Source: Nautilus pompilius (taxonomy: Eukaryota > Mollusca > Cephalopoda > Nautilida > Nautilidae). Taken from it: 64,000 nucleotides of DNA. Shown here piece by piece: positions 61,300-64,000 of this stretch. Under the pieces are notes generated by a model, which saw only the letters and a list, made by a program, of their open reading frames with translations, did no database searches and had not been told where the DNA came from. How positions within the stretch are numbered: the first letter of the stretch is position 1; each line of letters starts with the position of its first letter. The stretch lies in contig JACATO010002450.1 in assembly GCA_018389105.1 (NCBI GenBank), positions 1,434,501 to 1,498,500 of the forward strand, read 5' to 3'. The position numbers were made by a program, and so were the translations under genes.

Positions 61300-61850
61300 G
61301 CTGCTTGCAGTAAAAGAAAAGAAAGTTGGACTCAGAAAATCAGATTCTGAATGAGAAATGGACTTTGCAATACTTTATTGAGCAACATAGTGATGGAGCT
61401 TTGTGTCTAATTTGTCGATTAACCATTTGAGAAAATCAGCAACAGCTCAGCAGAATACCTTTAGTATGATCCTTGGAGAGTCAAAGGTTGTAAGATAAGA
61501 TAAGATGTATGATTTCTCAGGAGATTCCAAGATGATAGGTCTTTTTCAGATGATGAATTTTTAAAAAAGTAATGAAAAATATTTTTTGAACAAAGATGCC
61601 CTGATAAAGAAACCACAGTTGACAATTTTTCATTGTCAAAGTTCAAGTAGCCTAAAGAATTGACAATCTGCCAACATCAAAAATACATTTAAGGGATTTT
61701 GAAGCATCTAGTCTGGTATTAGGTGAAAGTGTATATGTAAAGGATTTTACTCAACTGGCAGTCTTCATCAGAGGTGTCAACAAAGATTTCCAGATCACAA
61801 GAAAGATGTTAGGAATAAGAAGCATGAAGGTAACAATTTAAAGTAAGAAT
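61300..61850 (+). mobile_element. hAT fragment (GTF2IRD2/DUF4371-like) within the Polinton fossil
   Basis: On the + strand, WTLQYFIEQHSDGALCLICR near 61350 resembles the N-terminal zinc-finger part of GTF2IRD2-like hAT transposases. FTQLAVFIRGVNKDFQITRK near 61750 matches the QLAIFIRGVDxxF block of the same family. Stops and frame changes lie between. Ends were not resolved. Confidence 0.6.
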
Positions 61851-62349
61851 GTATATGGCCATAAAATAGATTAAATATAGTGTTATTGTCCCTAATAAAA
61901 TAAACATAATAGAAATTATTTTTAGACAAAAAAAAAATCAACAGGATTGTGTAGAGTTCATAAAATTTTTAAAAAAAGAAAAGAAAAACATGCCAAAATT
62001 TTATATGATTAGCATTGTTATTTCTCTCATTTTCATTGGCATTACATTTGTCTATTTTTTCTCTACATACTCACATCAGTTACCACTAGTGCATTAAGTT
62101 TATCATCATCCGTAATAATTATATTATCAAGCAAATTAAAGATAGAAAAAACAAAAAAATCAAATCATCAAAGTTATACTCTTCATTATATTATTTCATT
62201 TAATTTTTCACTAAAAAACAAGAAAAATTTTTTTTTAAAAGCTACCTATGGTACCAGCAAAGTTTCTATTTAATTTTAAGTATTAAATGAGTGGAAATAA
62301 GTTCAGTTTCATGTAGTTTAAAGTTTTTTAAAAATGAGATGATACAAGC

Positions 62350-63240
62350 TTAATGATTGAATATTTAAATTTAGATGATCCCAGAATCATAAATATTAAT
62401 AATCCTTCTAATTTTAATGAGGAGGTTAACAAAAAAATATTTAGTACAATATAAATACATTTTGGACAGAATGAGATCCTGGAAGTTATTGCATTATTAA
62501 CAGTCAAATTTAAAACCTTTAATTAAAATAATAATTAGATTTCTAATGCTGGAGTCATGCTGAATGGTTTACCTAATTCATTAGATGTATTTTTTATGGA
62601 GATGATAAATTAATAGATGGAAATAAAACAAAATGATTAATTCAGGATCAAGTTAGAATCCAAAGATTAAAATAACATTTAAAATTTCTATTAAAATAAA
62701 AATGCAGATGCAAAATTAAAAGCTTTTAATAATACAATATAAATTAGCTTAAACATTTGCCACAGCACAAGACAGTTATGAATTTTATATGTATAATAAG
62801 ATAAGTTATGGTAGTGATAATATTTAATGATGGATTTAAACTCGGGGAAAAAAGAAAATTATAAATATTGCAAATCCAACTAATAATAATGATGCAAGAA
62901 ATAAAATGTATCTAGATGATTGAACGTGTAATGGTGTTATGAGAACTTAAATACTACTAATAAATCTTATGTGGATGATGAAACAAATACCAATTTTGGC
63001 AACAAAAAAAAAAAAAATGATGCAACAACACAGAAGTCTGTTAATGCAAGTTTATCAACATTTGAATCACTGTAAATAACACATATTGACAATAATTTTA
63101 TTGATCAACTAGCTGGAGACATAAGATATTTAAAATGTGATGGTTCTTTTGATATGACAGGTAATATAAACATAATGCAAAATTATATCACAGATACAGA
63201 AGTTCCATCATCTAGTGATAGAATTAAAAGGTGATATTAT
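62350..63240 (+). pseudogene. Tail-fibre-like remnant at the right of the Polinton fossil
   Basis: Short blocks NPTNNNDARNKMYLDD near 62875 and SFDMTGNINIMQNYI near 63150 resemble the repeating pattern of phage and virus fibre proteins (DGSxxMTGNLxM ... NKKYVDD). Broken. The link to the Polinton rests on position and shared composition. Confidence 0.4.
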
Positions 63241-63399
63241 TTTACTTTTTCGAGTACTGGCAGTAAATCTATATAAAATTTAGATCTACAAAAGTTATTA
63301 GCAGTTACAGTAATATCTTAAAATATATTAGCTCATAGTAAGTTGTCATACTTAGTGGATTGGTAAAAGCCAAGAGAACTAGGCAGTGCACCAGCTGTT

Positions 63400-64000
63400 T
63401 TTGCATCTACAACTCATTAAATTTCATTCCTCAAACTATACAAAAAAATTTTGGCTCAGTTTCAGAAAGACCTTATCAATCAAAAACATTTTTGCCTTCA
63501 TAATAAAACACACAGCTTTCTGGTTGAATTCAATTCTCTCCCTTCATATGTTACAATCAAAACTGATTTGCTGCAGGCAGTCTGAAACTTATGTCAAACC
63601 ATTGTGATTGTTTCTGTTGTTCACTGGTTACCCTAAACTTTCAAATACTCCTATTGTATAAAGCAGTCAGTGTTATAAATATGCTAAAAAACATTTTGAT
63701 GTTTCAAAATTTAAAACAATATAAACTTATGTACAAATAGACAAACACCAAAGGTCTCGCAAGTATATCAGTAGCATATTGTACACACACACACATACAC
63801 ACATTTATATACACAGGAAAATGTTACTTAACAAGATTGATTCTAAGAGATAAAGTTGCTAAGGTGTCCTTTAATTCTCTTTTCTCTTTCGATATAGCAC
63901 ATTCAGGTGTGGGCTACTTGCCTTTATAAACCTAACTAGGAAAGGAACTAACCTACCAAAATTCTTTACAAAAAAATCAATAAACACTCAAATTATTGGA
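63400..64000. other. Window edge, no gene seen
   Basis: AT-rich sequence with a CA microsatellite at about 63783-63803. An open frame at 63386-63607 shows no recognisable motif. Confidence 0.5.

Larger units (their letters stand above)
54720..63400. mobile_element. Polinton/Maverick fossil, broken
   Basis: A decayed Polinton-like element of roughly 8.7 kb, even more AT-rich than its surroundings. Its parts, left to right, are a family B DNA polymerase remnant (+), an rve-type integrase remnant (-), unassigned open stretches, and a tail-fibre-like remnant (+). Neither terminal inverted repeat was recognised, so the ends are approximate and it may be incomplete. It is clearly broken, with very many breaks, and looks old. 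Two other elements are inserted in it: a TTAA-flanked MITE and a hAT fragment. No intact capsid gene or packaging ATPase was recognised. Confidence 0.75.

Overview
The window is AT-rich animal DNA with short GT-AG exons separated by introns of up to about 17 kb. Several Tc1/mariner, hAT, non-LTR and Polinton relics lie in the introns and spacers. This points to a metazoan, probably an invertebrate with a large AT-rich genome. I cannot name the species. I looked for dispersed tRNA-derived SINEs of the kind common in cephalopods and saw none.

Two host genes can be supported. On the + strand, nine coding exons between 8901 and 45052 join in frame into a long coiled-coil protein. Its end (YRTHLL...HMDPDV...EQFC) resembles the C-terminus of the ankycorbin family (RAI14/UACA-like). 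The ankyrin-repeat exons expected in that family would lie upstream of the window. A second possible terminal exon sits at 49058-49150. On the - strand, four coding exons from 52638 down to 49396 encode the C-terminal half of a METTL25B (RRNAD1)-type methyltransferase-like protein. Its 5' exons are upstream, that is, at higher coordinates. The two genes converge tail to tail.

Mobile DNA by region: an inverted-repeat element near 9.2-9.4 kb; a worn Tc1 relic at 10.9-11.85 kb; a BED-type hAT relic at about 14.0-16.1 kb with a mariner (14152-15475) inside it; a Tc1 element with IR/DR ends (16851-18461); a 5'-truncated non-LTR retrotransposon (about 21.4-23.4 kb); a nearly intact Tc1 element (24045-25613); a palindromic element at 29.9-30.0 kb; a mariner-superfamily relic (38.8-39.8 kb); another Tc1 relic on the - strand (43.5-44.25 kb); and a small TTAA-flanked palindromic MITE at 49.9 kb.

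From about 54.7 to 63.4 kb lies a decayed Polinton/Maverick fossil. It has a protein-primed family B DNA polymerase remnant on the + strand, an rve-type integrase remnant on the - strand, and a tail-fibre-like remnant at the right. A TTAA-flanked MITE and a GTF2IRD2-like hAT fragment are inserted in it. If the METTL25B 5' exons lie beyond it, this fossil sits in an intron of that gene. The rest is intronic or spacer DNA with microsatellites. I saw no tRNA, rRNA, CRISPR array or prokaryotic feature.
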